Part shown: positions 1-11,355 of the stretch, one piece after another
How positions within the stretch are numbered: the first letter of the stretch is position 1
Layout: each line of letters begins with the position of its first letter
Source: Saturnia japonica
Lineage: Eukaryota > Arthropoda > Insecta > Lepidoptera > Saturniidae
NCBI GenBank assembly: GCA_033032175.1
Contig: CM065323.1
Location: 13,392,001-13,456,000 of the forward strand
Reading direction: 5' to 3'
DNA: 64,000 nt
Translations under genes and position numbers: made by a program
Notes under the pieces: model-generated
What the model was told of the DNA's origin: nothing
Seen by the model: the letters and a program-made list of their open reading frames with translations, nothing else
The model's database searches: none

Positions 1-249
1 GATATATTGGAGAATCTTCGACGACAGCGCGGTAAAGCGGTAAGTGTTACATATTTTTTAATTTCTGGTATATCACTTTCAGATTTACAAGGGATAAAAG
101 GTTCAATAGGCCATTGTGAAATAGGGCAGCAGGCCCAAGAAGGACCTTGCCACCAAAGCGGGTAACTAATAATTTGTGAAGGTAAAAGGCGTCGCGATAC
201 ACATTCACTAGGATCAATTTATTCAGTGAGAATTTTTGTGATCTTGCAG

Positions 250-708
250 CTTTCCTAAAGACCCAAAGACAAAAGAGAAATGGATAGATGTAGTTCGTAA
301 AGATGGATGGTTTCCAGGGCCTCGCACTACAATATGTTCTCAGCATTTTGAGGAATCATGTTTTGATTTGAGCAAGAAAAGGCAATATTTATTACCAAAT
401 GCAGTACCTACGTTAAAACTTGATGTGAGAAATTTTATAAAAATATTCTATAATTTATATTGTCATTAATTGTTCATGGTTAGTATCACTATAAAACTAT
501 ACTTACTTTAATTTTCATTGTATTTATTTTAGATTGAGGAAACTGGACAAGAAAATGAAAATGAAATGGATGTTGAAGTCACTGCTAGTTTTGTACCAGA
601 TATGATTATTGATTCTCATCGCAAAAAAAAAAACTAAAATCACGTATAGAATGCCTGGAACGTATATCGCATCGACGTTTATTAAAAATAAAACGCCTAC
701 AGTGTTAG
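250..708 (+). CDS. THAP-domain protein, two 3' exons (partial)
   Basis: Exon 250-424 follows a cttgcag acceptor. It encodes the second half of a THAP zinc finger: FPKDP, a central tryptophan (EKWIDVV), the C-x2-H pair CSQH, and the AVPT box that closes the domain. It ends at GAT|gtgag. Exon 533-637 follows tattttag and joins in phase 0, giving an acidic stretch. THAP fingers bind DNA and occur in insect regulators and P-element transposases. The first C-x-C half of the finger should lie upstream; I cannot find a convincing exon for it. The second exon stops at 635-637 just after a run of 11 A. One extra A would open a basic, coil-like tail to a stop at 706-708, so this may be a homopolymer error or a pseudogene. 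Domain call is firm; gene identity is not. Confidence 0.6.
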
Positions 709-813
709 TAGTTATATAATTAAGAGACAGTTTATTTAAAGTAAAAATCTTCCCAATGAAAAGAAATACTCGGAAAATCTTAGGAAAAGAGACAGACTTA
801 CAATAAATTAATT

Positions 814-1035
814 TTATTTTACGGTGGGTAAAAAGTTTCTATGATAGTCACCAAGGGGTGGCCTATTAAAGTCGCCATTTACGTCTAATAAATGATAATA
901 AATCAGAATTCCTGCTACTGCGAAACCTACATAATATTTTATATTTTTCCAGCGCTCGGCTATCTTAGGATCGCAGGGACTTCGTATTTCAGTGGTAGGC
1001 TCGCTGAAAACACATTGGTCACGTTCAATATACAT
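814..1035 (-). CDS. Small putative single-pass membrane protein
   Basis: A 73-codon frame starts at ATG 1035 and ends at TAA, with an AATAAA-like signal right after the stop. Residues 1-30 are polar (SEPTTEIRSPCDPKI). Residues about 34-50 (YYVGFAVAGILIYYHLL) look like one membrane helix, followed by a polar tail with PPLGDYHRNFLP. It lies convergent to the THAP exons, which end about 105 bases away. I do not recognise the family. It could be a last exon of a larger gene or a chance frame; composition is less AT-biased than its surroundings, which argues mildly for coding. Confidence 0.33.
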   Translation of the reverse strand: MYIERDQCVFSEPTTEIRSPCDPKIAERWKNIKYYVGFAVAGILIYYHLLDVNGDFNRPPLGDYHRNFLPTVK

Positions 1036-1339
1036 ATAATTTAGACAATAACTATTACTTGTAGTAATATATAATATATATAATATAATGATATTAATTT
1101 ATAAAATGAAACAAAGACGTAATTGCGTCGTTCTGTAAACACAGGAAACAACATTTAAAGCCTTTATTTCAAGTATTTTTATACTCTTACAGTTACACAA
1201 TATAAATTATATATAAGAGAGTTTTCTGTACACAAACATATCATTTTGTTTTAAAAAATTATTTATTCGTCACACAACAATTCAAAAACTAAAATTATAA
1301 AAACATAAGATAACATAATAACATTGTGAAGTAACTATT

Positions 1340-3620
1340 CAATTTGACCTCTATTTAGCTACTCATTTTCAATAATTGCAGTATTATTAGCAATAGTAGT
1401 ATGAAAACTATTTCCTTGTTGCTCACTATGATAATGCCTTTGTTGTCCATGATAATAATTTGCTCGTCCTCTATTTATAGAAATCTATGACCTCGATCAC
1501 CATATGTGTATTGAGAATATGAAAATCCTTTTTTAAGTGACCAGGTTTTCCACAGTAAAACAATTAAACCTATTCCTCGATGACGACCTGGCTTGTGCTC
1601 GAAAAGTATGTGAATTGTCATATGATAGATGATACCTCATGAAATTTTTCCTCTCCACTTTTTAATTTGATTTTACTGTTGAATTACTCAACTTTCTCTC
1701 GTAAAACATCTAATCAAATTTAACATATAATTTAATTTTTCTGACTTCGTTATGACTGCACCTGCCTGTTTCAATTCATTTACTGCTTTGTCATAGTCAT
1801 CGAATAATAAAGACACATCGGTATAATTTTTCAAATAGACACATTTAAGATTAAGTCGGAACAAAATTTCCAATGCCGTTAACTTTTTTAGGTATATTTT
1901 ATTAATATTTTGGATAATCTTATAAGCTGAATCCAATTCACTGATATATTCTATTTGTCAGTAATCGTGCTGTAAATGTAATTAGTCGCCTGAATATTTA
2001 TCTCATACCATTTATCATCATCCTTATTAGTTTTTCCTCGAAGTGTCACATCTTTAAATTTTTTTAATTGTAAAAACTTTAGTGTGCGTTTTTTCCAGTA
2101 ACTATTATTTATTTATTTATTTATTTTACAATGATAGGAAAACTTACAGCTAATAAAAATAGTAGTAAAAATAAAAGAAATAGAAGGCCAATTACAAGTT
2201 TTCACTAATAGAAAAGATAAATATAATCGAAAAAGAAAGATAGTCAGTCACGAAAAGAATCACAAAAATTAACACAAAGTAAAATTGTTACAAAAATTGC
2301 TTAAAAATTACAAAAGAAGTCTCCGCATAAACTGCGCCTTAGGGATAACACACTTGTAGTAAATAGATCAACACTATCGTCTAAGGAATTTAATTGTTTG
2401 CACGCCCTGATTAAAAATGAATTTTGTCTATATGTTGTCCTTACAAATGGTACATATAACAGTCTGGGGTTTCTTAATGTTATATTTACTGGTACACACA
2501 GCTGAATTTTTGAGAGGAGTTCTGGACAGTCTACAATTCCATTGGCTATGATACTTAAATAAGATAGATCAGCTATTTTACGTCGTTCATAGAGTGGAAG
2601 GAAATGGAAATCTTCAAATCGCTCTATAGAATTAGGTAAATAGAAAGAACTTCTAAATTGTAGGTATCGAAGGAAACGTTTCTGAATGCGTTCAATACGA
2701 GATATATATACGTTATAGTTAGGGTTCCACACTTGAGAAGCGTATTCCAAGTGACTACGAACAAAAGCACAATACAATATCCTCAGTGTTTTAATGCACT
2801 TAAATTCTGAAGACAAACGAAGGACGAATCCAAGTGCTTTAGAGGCTTGCTTACTATATTATCAATATGCGAATCAAATGTAAGTTTAGAATCAAAATTA
2901 ACTCCTAGTTCCCTCATTGTATCAACTCTTGATAATACAGTATTCTTGAGTTTGTAATTTTGTATAATCGGATCTTGTTTGCGCGTGTAAGAATAAACGT
3001 AGCACTTCAACGCGTTAAGATCAAGTTTGTTTAGAGTGCAATAGCTTTGGAAACTATCTAGATCCCGCTGCAGGCCAATTGCGTCGTCCTGAGTTGTTAT
3101 TGGACACAATATTTTCATGTCATCAGCATAAAAAAGTATAAGTAAGTAAGTAAGTATAAGTAAAGTATAAGTAAAATATCAGAGTTAACAAAATACGTAG
3201 AAATATCATTTACAAAAATATTGAAAGGAATAGGTCCCAACAAGGATCCTTGCGGAACACCTGAAGGGATTTTGGCAAGTTTAGAGGCATAACCACCAAG
3301 AACAACGGTTTGACTTCTATTCTCTACATACGATGAAAACCATCTGAACAAATTACCACGAATTCCCAGACATAATAATTTGCGCAATAAAATTACATGA
3401 TCAATCCTTTCAAATGCTTTTCTATAATCAGTATATATAACATCAACCTGGGAAGGCTCAGACATAGTTCGAGTTAAGTATTCACTACATAGTACTAGGT
3501 TGGATGTTGTTGATCTGCCTTTCAAAAAGCCATGCTGATGGGTAATAATAGCATGTTTAATTGATAATAGTCTGCTGCGTCGAATATTGGAATATTTATG
3601 TCACTGTTTTTCGCCGCCAT
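1340..3620 (-). pseudogene. Degenerate Copia-type gag, split by a LINE
   Basis: The gag start is at 3620 and gives MAAKNSDINIPIFDAADY. It is broken near 3564 by the LINE at 2105-3564 and resumes near 2100 with YWKKRTLKFL, a Ty1/Copia gag N-terminal pattern. Downstream, 1936-1688 carries NELKQAGAVITKSEKLNYML, a hallmark of Copia gag (UBN2-type). A decayed zinc knuckle lies at about 1566-1520; it needs a one-base shift and its last cysteine is Phe. Several stops and frameshifts are present, so no protein is expected. No protease, integrase or RT follows, so the element is a fragment. Confidence 0.6.
2105..3564 (-). mobile_element. 5'-truncated non-LTR retrotransposon (LINE)
   Basis: Three minus-strand blocks make up the C-terminal half of a LINE reverse transcriptase. 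Block 3525-3115 has HGFLKGRSTTSNL, DYRKAFERIDH and GVPQGSLLGP. The catalytic YADD sits at the block boundary near 3120. Blocks 3118-2783 and 2816-2301 hold the thumb and C-terminal region (SHLEYASQVWNP). A TTAC/TATAC microsatellite just upstream of YADD (about 3135-3176) breaks the frame, and a second frameshift lies near 2800. The 3' end is an (AAAT)n tail at 2105-2140. The endonuclease and ORF1 are missing. Jockey- or CR1-like by motif style; the clade is not certain. Confidence 0.75.
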
Positions 3621-3893
3621 TATCACGTTGTTATTTCTTGTTGCAACTCAAAATATAAATGATTAAATTTGTGTCGTTAAATACCAAAAACACGTATGTC
3701 CATGCTAAGTAAAGTATGGGAAATACAATTAAACTATTTTGACGCAATAAATTAATAAGTTTTCCATTTGCACATTGTATTTAGGCTTATCTTTAAGTTA
3801 ATATACGTAATATGGATAAAAAATAATCTTAAAGATAAGAATTGCGTTTGGACATACTGGTTATTGATATTTACTATCCAAACATAACGAAGT

Positions 3894-5018
3894 TTGAATA
3901 TTATAATCGTGGACTTACATCACTTTGAAAAATCACTCAGGGACTTACAGGGTTCTGTTAAATATCGTAATAATGGGACGTACTCAGAGTGCATTAAGGA
4001 AGGATTGCGTATCCAGCTTGTGGAGTCACTTGTTGTAGCAAAGTTAAATTATATGGATACAGTTTTTGGCCCACATCTACTAACATGAACACAAAAACTC
4101 ATACAACGAGCTCAGAATGCCTGCGCCCGCTTTTGCTTCGATATTCCCTCGAGAGCCCATGTGTCTCCATATTTAAACAAACACTCCATTCTTAAAATGA
4201 AACATCGTTGCAAACTTCATTTGGCTTGTCTTCTTTTTGACGTGATAAAGTATAAAACACCAACTTATCTTTATGATAGATTGTCTTGGGTATCGTCATA
4301 GATCTCATGGGCCTAGAAATTGCGCAATGCAGCTTTCAACGCAAACGCATAGATATATCGTTTTTAGAGGTAGTTTTCGTTACGCTGCGACCAAATGTTG
4401 GAATAATATTCCACCGCCGATAAGGAATCTGAGATACATTCACGGGTTTAGATTATCATTGAAAAGGTTTCTTTGCGAACATCAAAAGAACCAAGAAGAT
4501 CAACAGCATGACACCAGTGCTCTTTAAAATAAGTGCAACCTAATCTTAAGTCATTTATATTTCTTAATGTTTTGTCTCCTGTAAAATAATATAAAACTTA
4601 TTTTTCCTGTGTGTGCTCCTGGGTGTTTTGGTTGTTTAAGCACCAGCCTTTTTTGTTACGAAAATATTTGACTTTTTTGTTATGTTTCTTTGTTTTTCTA
4701 TAAGTTGCTTTTGTTTGTTTTTGTGTATCTATTGAAGTTTTTATAATAATACATACTTCTGTTTTATACGTATAAGTCTCACGTTTTTACTTTTACGACT
4801 ATTTAAGTTAGTATGTACGTCATGTGACGCCACCGGACGGCTCCAACGGAAGACCAGCGCTGGTTGTTACAACCAACATTATACTGAGCTGGGCCCGTTT
4901 TGTCGCAACTGGCATTTGACGCTCGATATGTAATAGGTTGTTGTAAATATTTTTTTAAAACTTTCTACGGTATCAAATGTCTTTGTAACAAATAAATATT
5001 TTTCTTTCTTTCTTTACT
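3894..5018 (+). mobile_element. LINE 3' fragment (C-terminus of RT plus 3' UTR)
   Basis: Plus-strand frames at 3894-4088 and 4273-4527, joined by broken sequence, encode the C-terminal part of a LINE ORF2: LVESLVVAKLNYMDTVFGP, then QRAQNACARFCFDIP, and the closing SFRYAATKCWNNIPPPIRN. This order is typical of the region after the RT palm in Jockey/CR1-like elements. The stop at 4525-4527 is followed by about 490 bases of UTR, an AATAAA near 4990, and a (TTTC)n tail ending near 5018. RT core and endonuclease are absent. Confidence 0.7.
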
Positions 5019-5086
5019 TGATGAAATCATAAATAATATGACAAAAATATATAGGCTGTGCTCGTAATAATATGTTTTATTAAAAT

Positions 5087-6208
5087 TTATACTAAATCTA
5101 TTACATCTTCCATTGCATACGCTTCCGAGTCATTAATATTTTGTTCTTCAATTTCCACATTTTGTCCACTACCTAATAAAATATTTGAGTAACATTGAAG
5201 TTGAGCAATATCTTGCCATTCTTTTCCGTAAGGTTTTACTAGAAGTTTTAACGTCTTAAAATTTTTCTGGTTTGACAAAATGTCCGGGTTCCACAATACT
5301 GGGAATTATACTTTCCAATTTTTCCCCTTTCTTAAGTATGGAAATACTGTCATTTAAATCGTTTCTGTACGAAATTTTACCACAAACTTTTATTTTATTC
5401 GAGAGATGAGAGTTTATGAGAGAGTAACTGAAGTCCGTTTGCATTAACTTGTTTGGAAATAAAAATAGATTTGAAGTTTTCTTGACGTTGAGTTTTCCAG
5501 TCCAAGACAGGGAAAACAATTCCAATTCTATAAACGGTCGCCTGCGTCGCAATAATATTTATGTACCCTTGAGCTCAACAATGCATTCTTTACGCCTTAT
5601 TTGTTTCTCTGTTACTGCGAACACTGTATCGGGCGGTATAAATGAGTGTCCTGTGACCAGGAAAATGATCTGCACTTCAGAAATATCTGGATAACGCATC
5701 CCAGCTTCATATATCCATTTCATAACCATGATTATTAGCATGGCATTCTTGATTTGGACGCCACAGCCGTCAGTTACCAACCTCAATGTTGTTTTCTTTC
5801 ATTAGCCCCTTTAGCGGCTTGCTCCTCTGTCCATAGGTATGAATGAACATTTTCCGGGGTTAGTGTGGCTTTTGAATTGCCAATAACAACTGTCAAATTA
5901 TACAAGTATAATTGGCGCGAGTAATAAACAGACTGATCTGGAATCTTAGGTAACGGCAAGTTCTTTTGACAAACGAAACTATTTGTACATTCGGGGGTGT
6001 CGTCTCGTAAATATTGAAAAAAACATTTAGCTCTGATTTTATGAATTCTATAATGTGTACGCAGGCAGTTCTTATTTTTCTTGTTCGTTTTTAGAAACTT
6101 AAACAAAGATAATTCAAAAGTAAAAAGAAATATAAAAAAAATTAAAAATAAAGAAATTTCAAGATTTTCCGAGTATCCGAATCTCATATAGTGAGTCTCG
6201 GTGTACAC
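5087..6208 (-). pseudogene. Broken DDE-like insect multicopy gene
   Basis: Four minus-strand pieces line up in order with overlapping or near ends: 6208-5783, 5786-5559, 5552-5256 and 5296-5087. The first has RAKCFFQYLRDD, FVCQKNLPLPKIPDQSVYY and VHSYLWTEEQAAKGANE. The second has VTDGCGVQIKNAM, which resembles the DxCxGQNxN second-Asp motif of DDE-type proteins, then VTGHSFIPPDTVF. The third and fourth run across VEPGHFVKPEKF into KLLVKPYGKEWQDIAQLQ. I recognise this motif order from multicopy uncharacterised insect proteins that look transposon-derived, but cannot name a superfamily. At least three frameshifts make it a pseudogene. Confidence 0.5.
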
Positions 6209-6906
6209 TTAAACCTTGTTTCCTCTTCAAAATGAATTTATAAAACATATAATTACTAAAGAAAGAAAATAATTAAATTGAAAATTGTTTCTCCAAAATT
6301 ATTCATACCACATTATTCTATTTTCTATACCAAAATTCAATTTACATCCGAGAAGAAAAATAAACTTTTGTAATGAATATCATTTAACTCATGGCTTAAG
6401 TAGTGTACTGCAAACTATTTATTATCTTAATTTTAAAACATTATAAATAAATACCACTTCTTATAGGTTACTTTTAAATTTAAATTTTATATTTATTATA
6501 TTTTAGCACTTTCACTGAATGACCATATTCACTTTTCACTTAATTTTGTTAAAATGTCTGTTTTTAGGGAATTCTATTTCAATTTTATATTTTATTAATA
6601 CTGCACTTATGCTTCATGTTATTGAGTGATATTTACTCTTTACAATTAATTAGCACATAGCTTATTAACATCTAGTGACCTTTACAACTAGCCCTATATT
6701 CTCATTAATAGATTTACTTTGTTTTGAAAGAGGTTTTGAAAATCTGGATTTGTTCAGCTACTTTTGATGGCGACTGTACCATACCATAATATAATTACCT
6801 TTATTCCCATCGGCCCTTCGAGCTTTCCACCGAGGTTGTGGCTAGAAGTTATGTACTTAATATACTCGAGCCGTTTACCACTCCGGTGGAAAACTACTTT
6901 TATATA
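6209..6906. other. AT-rich spacer, no gene seen
   Basis: About 700 bases of AT-rich sequence with no credible coding frame. An imperfect inverted pair lies at about 6825-6890 (TTTCCACCGAGG against CCGGTGGAAA), just before the long hairpin. Confidence 0.5.
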
Positions 6907-7040
6907 CGGCCTTACTAATAAACGTGGTATAAAGTTATATCACAGAATAAATCAAGAATAAGCAAAATTTGTACTGGTATTTTGCTTATTCTTGATTTAT
7001 TCTGTGGTATAACTTTATACCACGTTTATTAGTAAGGCCG
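6907..7040. repeat. 62-bp near-perfect inverted repeat (hairpin)
   Basis: Arm 6907-6968 and arm 6979-7040 are reverse complements over 62 bases with a single mismatch, around a 10-base loop (ttgtactggt). Such a tight fold-back could be a very short MITE, a snap-back replication product or a source of double-stranded RNA. No terminal target duplication stands out. Confidence 0.9.
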
Positions 7041-7376
7041 TTAGTGTTTTGAAACAATTTTCTTAAAACTATTACGTTTTACTTGCTATTATATAAAACA
7101 AAGTTATATATTGATTTATTTATTTAAAAAACCAACAGCGATTATTTTTTATATTACATTTTCGTATGACCATAATAGAGCCAATAACAGGTTTCCGTTC
7201 ACTTTAACGTATATATAACTATAACGGCTTAAAACAGAGGATGCCAATAGTAATTCTAGTTATATACTATTAATGCAACGCAAAAGAATATTATTATAAA
7301 TATAAATCTTGTAACAAGGTTGTCATCATGAAAAAATCGTTAAAAACAGTATTGAACTTAAAAAATTAACATTGAA

Positions 7377-7932
7377 CTATTGTTTTATATTGATTATTAT
7401 CATCAAAATTATTAATCCAAATTGTAATAATGAAATTGTCAAAGTAGAAATAATGAATAATAATTCAATGCGCTGGAGTCCTATAATCACTGTGTTTATG
7501 AGTGTATAAGCTGGCTCTGGTCCACCGCCCTCCTGCGTCACCACTGTTCTGCTGGGTGGTAGATGCTGGGTTTGAATCGTCAGGGGCTTCGGTTCGGGCT
7601 CTGGCATCATTTCCACGTATGATGGCGACCGGTGACAATTAATGCTTACGCTGCTTGTGCCTGTGAAACAAAGTTAATAGCTTTTAATTAGGGCACACTT
7701 CTAGAGCTAGTAAAGATTTGCTTATTGACGTTGTCCATTTTTTTCAAAAGTATTAATTTCAAAATCATTTTAAAGGAATAAGTTTATCCGTAGTTAAACT
7801 GCATTTTTTTCTATTCTATTCTATAAATAAAATAATTGTATTAAAATTAGTTTACTCACCTAATTGCTCCGTTTTGTCCGAGAGATTCAGTGAATTAGGA
7901 GGAGCACAACATCCTTCTTCATTACACGCCAT
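7377..7932 (-). CDS. Two-exon gene, 118-aa tail-anchored membrane protein
   Basis: Exon 1 is 7932-7860 and starts with ATG; it gives a Cys-rich N-terminus (MACNEEGCCAPPNSLNL) and ends CAATTAG|gtgagt. Exon 2 is 7660-7377, after tttgtttcacag. The phase-1 junction makes one open frame of 118 residues: a polar middle, a proline-rich part (PEPEPKPL), and a C-terminal hydrophobic stretch from about residue 88 (LLFIISTLTISLLQFGLIILMIII) ending IKQ. It has one membrane segment at the very end, as in tail-anchored proteins, with the N-terminus in the cytosol. Good splice sites, frame agreement and lower AT content than the flanks support a host gene. I do not recognise a family. The start is the only ATG in the exon 1 frame. 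Confidence 0.6.
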
Positions 7933-8754
7933 ATTTAAAAAAAATTATTAAGCAATAATTACTTATGTTTGGGTGTTACTTTGGGTGTTGTCTCACCAAG
8001 GTTTATTAGATAGCAACTAATGTTAGGATGGGTAACTCTGCACATTCCAAACGAATATCATTACAAAGTATTTTAGCAACGAGTGTATTAAAATGTTATT
8101 GTTTAAACTATTATTATAAACAGGAAATATTTGATAAGTTCCGAAACGATTTTTAACATTGTTTCACCATTAGAGAGGTACATTATCCCTGAGTATCATA
8201 CGACCATATTCATGCAATGCCAAATGTCCAGGATTCCCTGGCTATCCTGTAGTGGTAGCGGAGTTCTCTGAAAAGAGGGCAAGAGAAGGAACAGAGATTT
8301 ATGCTCTGAAAGCGCAAATCTGTGTTTTGTTGGCGTAAAAGTCGACTAGACACTCACATTCCATCAAGAGTTGCCTATAGTATAGATATCCTTATAGTAG
8401 GTACATCCTTTCCAATAAAAAAATAATAATTAACATTAGTTCGCGAGATATTGAATTATTCGTCCATTTATCGCTCACATACGTAATTCAAATTTAAGAC
8501 ATATATGGTTTTGTCACGGATACCATTTTCAAAATTAGACCAAATTGAAATGAGACCACACGAGCACCAACTTTCAAGTAAAAAAAGAATTAACAAAATC
8601 GGTCCACACAATCAAAAGTTCAGAGGTAACATACATCTTCTATAGAGATAAATGTAAAAATAATGTCTATTTGTAATATTAAAATAATCGTTTTTACTAA
8701 GTACATAGGTATGTATACACGATACATATACCAAAATAACCTTTTTTAGAGTTT
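7933..8754. other. Upstream/intergenic DNA, no gene seen
   Basis: Probably the promoter side of the two-exon gene. No coding frame of note and no clear TATA plus initiator pair that I would defend. Confidence 0.4.
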
Positions 8755-8975
8755 TTGTCTGCCTGTCTGTTTGTTCCGGGTAATCTCTGAAACGGCTGGG
8801 CCGATTTTGACGGGACTTTCGCTGGCAGATAGATGATAGCTTTGCGTAATATAGGCTACTATAGGCTTAATTCCCGGAAAATAATTAGGGTTCCGTACAA
8901 ATCAAATAAACCCTTATTTTTAATTGAAGGCGGGAATCAAATGTGGCGTGAGCGAAGCCGATGCTAGTAAAACAA
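8755..8975. repeat. Dispersed insect repeat copy
   Basis: The block with ctgcctgtctgtttgttccg, the phrase aacggctgggccgattttgac and the end agcgaagccgatgctagtaa is a style of short dispersed repeat I associate with lepidopteran genomes. Class (SINE, MITE or Helitron-like) cannot be set from one copy. Confidence 0.4.
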
Positions 8976-9348
8976 TACAATTACAGACGAATTGAGAACC
9001 TCCACCTGTTTTTAATTTGGTTAAAAAATATAACGTTTCATAACAGCACGCAACAAAGTATGCACAGCAAGGACGTCAATTGTACATAAAAGAAGTGGGA
9101 ATAGTCGAAATATACGATGACGCCTTATAGGCGTAGATATGAATGTGGGTCTCAATAGGTATCAGAATGAACAGAAATTGAATATTGATTCATTCATAAC
9201 TATAATCTTGTAATTTTAAATTCATCACACAATATTTTATAGGATTATAAAGCAGTTTATGCAAAGATATAAAGACAAATGTTATTGAAACACATGGACG
9301 CAAAACTGATGTAAATTGGGGGGACGCTGAAATGGAACTGGGATGTAA

Positions 9349-9368
9349 TATATATATATATATATATA
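9349..9368. repeat. (TA)n microsatellite
   Basis: About ten TA units just upstream of the mariner element. Confidence 0.8.
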
Positions 9369-9469
9369 AAATGCTTTGTTAGTACGTAACTACACAGTTT
9401 GCTCTATCACCACCAACCCCAATCAACTTCCCGTTGGGGTGGTAAATACCCCTTAGTCTCCAGGTGGTA

Positions 9470-10772
9470 CAAGGTGTCCAGAAAGGGTATCGGGTATTTG
9501 TTTTCGCGCCATATTCGAAACGGGGCGTCTAAAGGGTGCGGGGAGGGGTTCGTGGCGTCCGCCATTTTGTGGAGTTTTAGACACGATGGAACAGTACTCG
9601 GGGACGCATCGCGCATTTTGCGTACGAGCGTATTATCGTAATGGTGATTCAATAGTGACTGCTCAACGTCTCTATCGTGCGGAATATCGTACACGCCACG
9701 CGCCAAGTGACGATAGCATTAGGAAATGGATCAGGATGTTCGAGAATACAGGTGCGACAGTTAAAATTCAAAACTCTGGTCGTCCTCGTTCAGTTCGCGA
9801 TGAAGAAACAATTGAAGAAGTTGAGGCGTCGGTTAGTCAAAATCCGTCTTTATCCATCCGAAAGCGAAGCCAAGTGTTGAACATCAAAAAATCGTCTTTA
9901 CATTCGATTTTAAAGAAAGACTTACATCTAAAAGCCTATAAAATTCAATTGGTTCAAGAATTGAAGGATACGGACTATGCTAATCAACTGAATTTTGCGA
10001 ACGAAATGCTGCAGCGATTTAACAACTTTAACAACATACTGTTCAGTGACGAAGCAAATTTTCACCTGAATGGTCATGTTAATAAGCAGAATTGTCGGTA
10101 CTGGGCAGTGGAGAATCCGAGACGAAAGCATGAACGACCCCTGCATAGCCCAAAAGTCGTTGTTTGGGCCGCTATGTCTGCTAAAGGCATAATTGGTCCT
10201 TATTTTCATGAAGATCAACGAGGCCGAGCAATTAATGTGAATAGTGAACGTTATTGCGATATGTTGCGAAATTTTTTGGTCCCAGAGTTGCAGGAGTTTG
10301 CAGGTTTCAACTGAAGAACGTGGTTCCAGCAAGATGGGGCCACTTGTCATACCTCAAATGACTCAATGGAAGTTGTTAACGAATTATTCCCTAATAAAGT
10401 CATTTCGCGAAAGGGGAACATCAACTGGCCTCCCAGAAGCCCCGACCTTAGCCCGCTTGACTATTTTGAATGGGGATACCTTAAAAGTAAGGTTTATCAA
10501 AACAATCCGACGAATCTAACCCAGTTAAAGCAAAACATCAGGTCAGAAATGGCAGCAATATCGATAGCTATGTGTCAACGTGTTATCGCCAATCTTCGTT
10601 TCCGTTTAGAAGAGTGCCAGCAACGCAACGGTCATCATTTGGATAACATCATCTTTTCCAAATAATTCTCCAATTCATATGCTAATAATAAACAATAAAC
10701 TTTTTTATTGCATACAAATAATTTTTGTTTCATTGAACTTACAAATACGCGATACCCTTTCTGGACACCTTG
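9470..10772 (+). mobile_element. Mariner/Tc1-type DNA transposon, 1303 bp
   Basis: Terminal inverted repeats of 32 bases lie at 9470-9501 and 10741-10772 with one mismatch; outer ends read CAAGGTGTCCAG and CTGGACACCTTG. They flank one transposase frame. The left flank is TA as expected; the right flank reads TT, so one target copy may have mutated. An AATAAA lies after the transposase stop (near 10690). Confidence 0.9.
9586..10665 (+). pseudogene. Mariner-like transposase with one internal stop
   Basis: From ATG 9586 to TAA 10665 there are 360 codons in a single frame, broken only by TGA at 10312-10314 (between EFAGFN and RTWFQQDG). The N-terminus is a helix-turn-helix of the DUF4817 kind (AYYRNGDSIVTAQRLY). 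The catalytic triad is visible: D in ILFSDEANF, D in WFQQDGATCH, D in RSPDLSPLDYFEWGYL; the last two have 36 residues between them by my count. It would cut and paste DNA at TA sites. One nonsense change implies a fairly young copy. The ends and internal structure are otherwise whole. Confidence 0.88.
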
Positions 10773-11031
10773 TTTAAGGGAGTTTGATCGCGGTGGGTGG
10801 AAGTGGATGGCGAAAATGTTAAAACATATATTTCTGTCCTTTTTTAACGCATGAGGACTTTTGAAAAGATCTCAAAATTTCTGGAATGGTCTAGAAAATA
10901 TCAAAATGTGTATGCTAGGACTTTGTAAATAAAAGTAGCGTATGGCGAAATCACTGCTTTATTAATAAATACCATATGAAGACAATGAGAATGAACACAA
11001 TTTACGTAATGCACTTGAAGTTCGTGCAGCG
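10773..11031. other. Non-coding flank with one TTCTGGAA site
   Basis: No gene seen. A heat-shock-element-like TTCTGGAA occurs at 10879-10886, ahead of the larger cluster. Confidence 0.4.
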
Positions 11032-11337
11032 TCCATGGGAAAAACAGAATATATATAGTGTTGGGGTTGCCATATATAATTCCATAAAATACTTTATTGA
11101 ACTAACTGACATTCTCGTTACATAACAGTGTAAAACAGTTATAATTGATCTGGAATGTTCTAGAACGTTACCAAATGTGTAAAAGTCCATGGGAAAAACA
11201 GAATATATATAGTGTTGGGGTTGCCATATATAATTCCATAAAATACTTTATTGAACTAACTGACATTCTCGTTACATAACAGTGTAAAACAGTTATAATT
11301 GATCTGGAATGTTCTAGAACGTTACGAAATGTGTAAA
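11032..11337. repeat. 153-bp tandem duplication (two copies)
   Basis: The segment starting gtccatgggaaaaacagaat at 11032 recurs at 11185, an exact 153-base period, with nearly no difference between copies. Each copy carries one GAAtgTTCtaGAAcgTT element (11153-11169 and 11306-11322). Confidence 0.9.
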
Positions 11338-11355
11338 ACTATTATAATTTATTTA

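Noticed and set aside
3786..3839. 12-bp inverted repeat cttatctttaag / cttaaagataag
   Set aside because: Short and AT-rich; expected by chance in DNA of this composition.
9407..9706. Minus-strand 99-codon frame at the mariner 5' end
   Set aside because: It is antisense to the transposase and spans the terminal repeat; a shadow.
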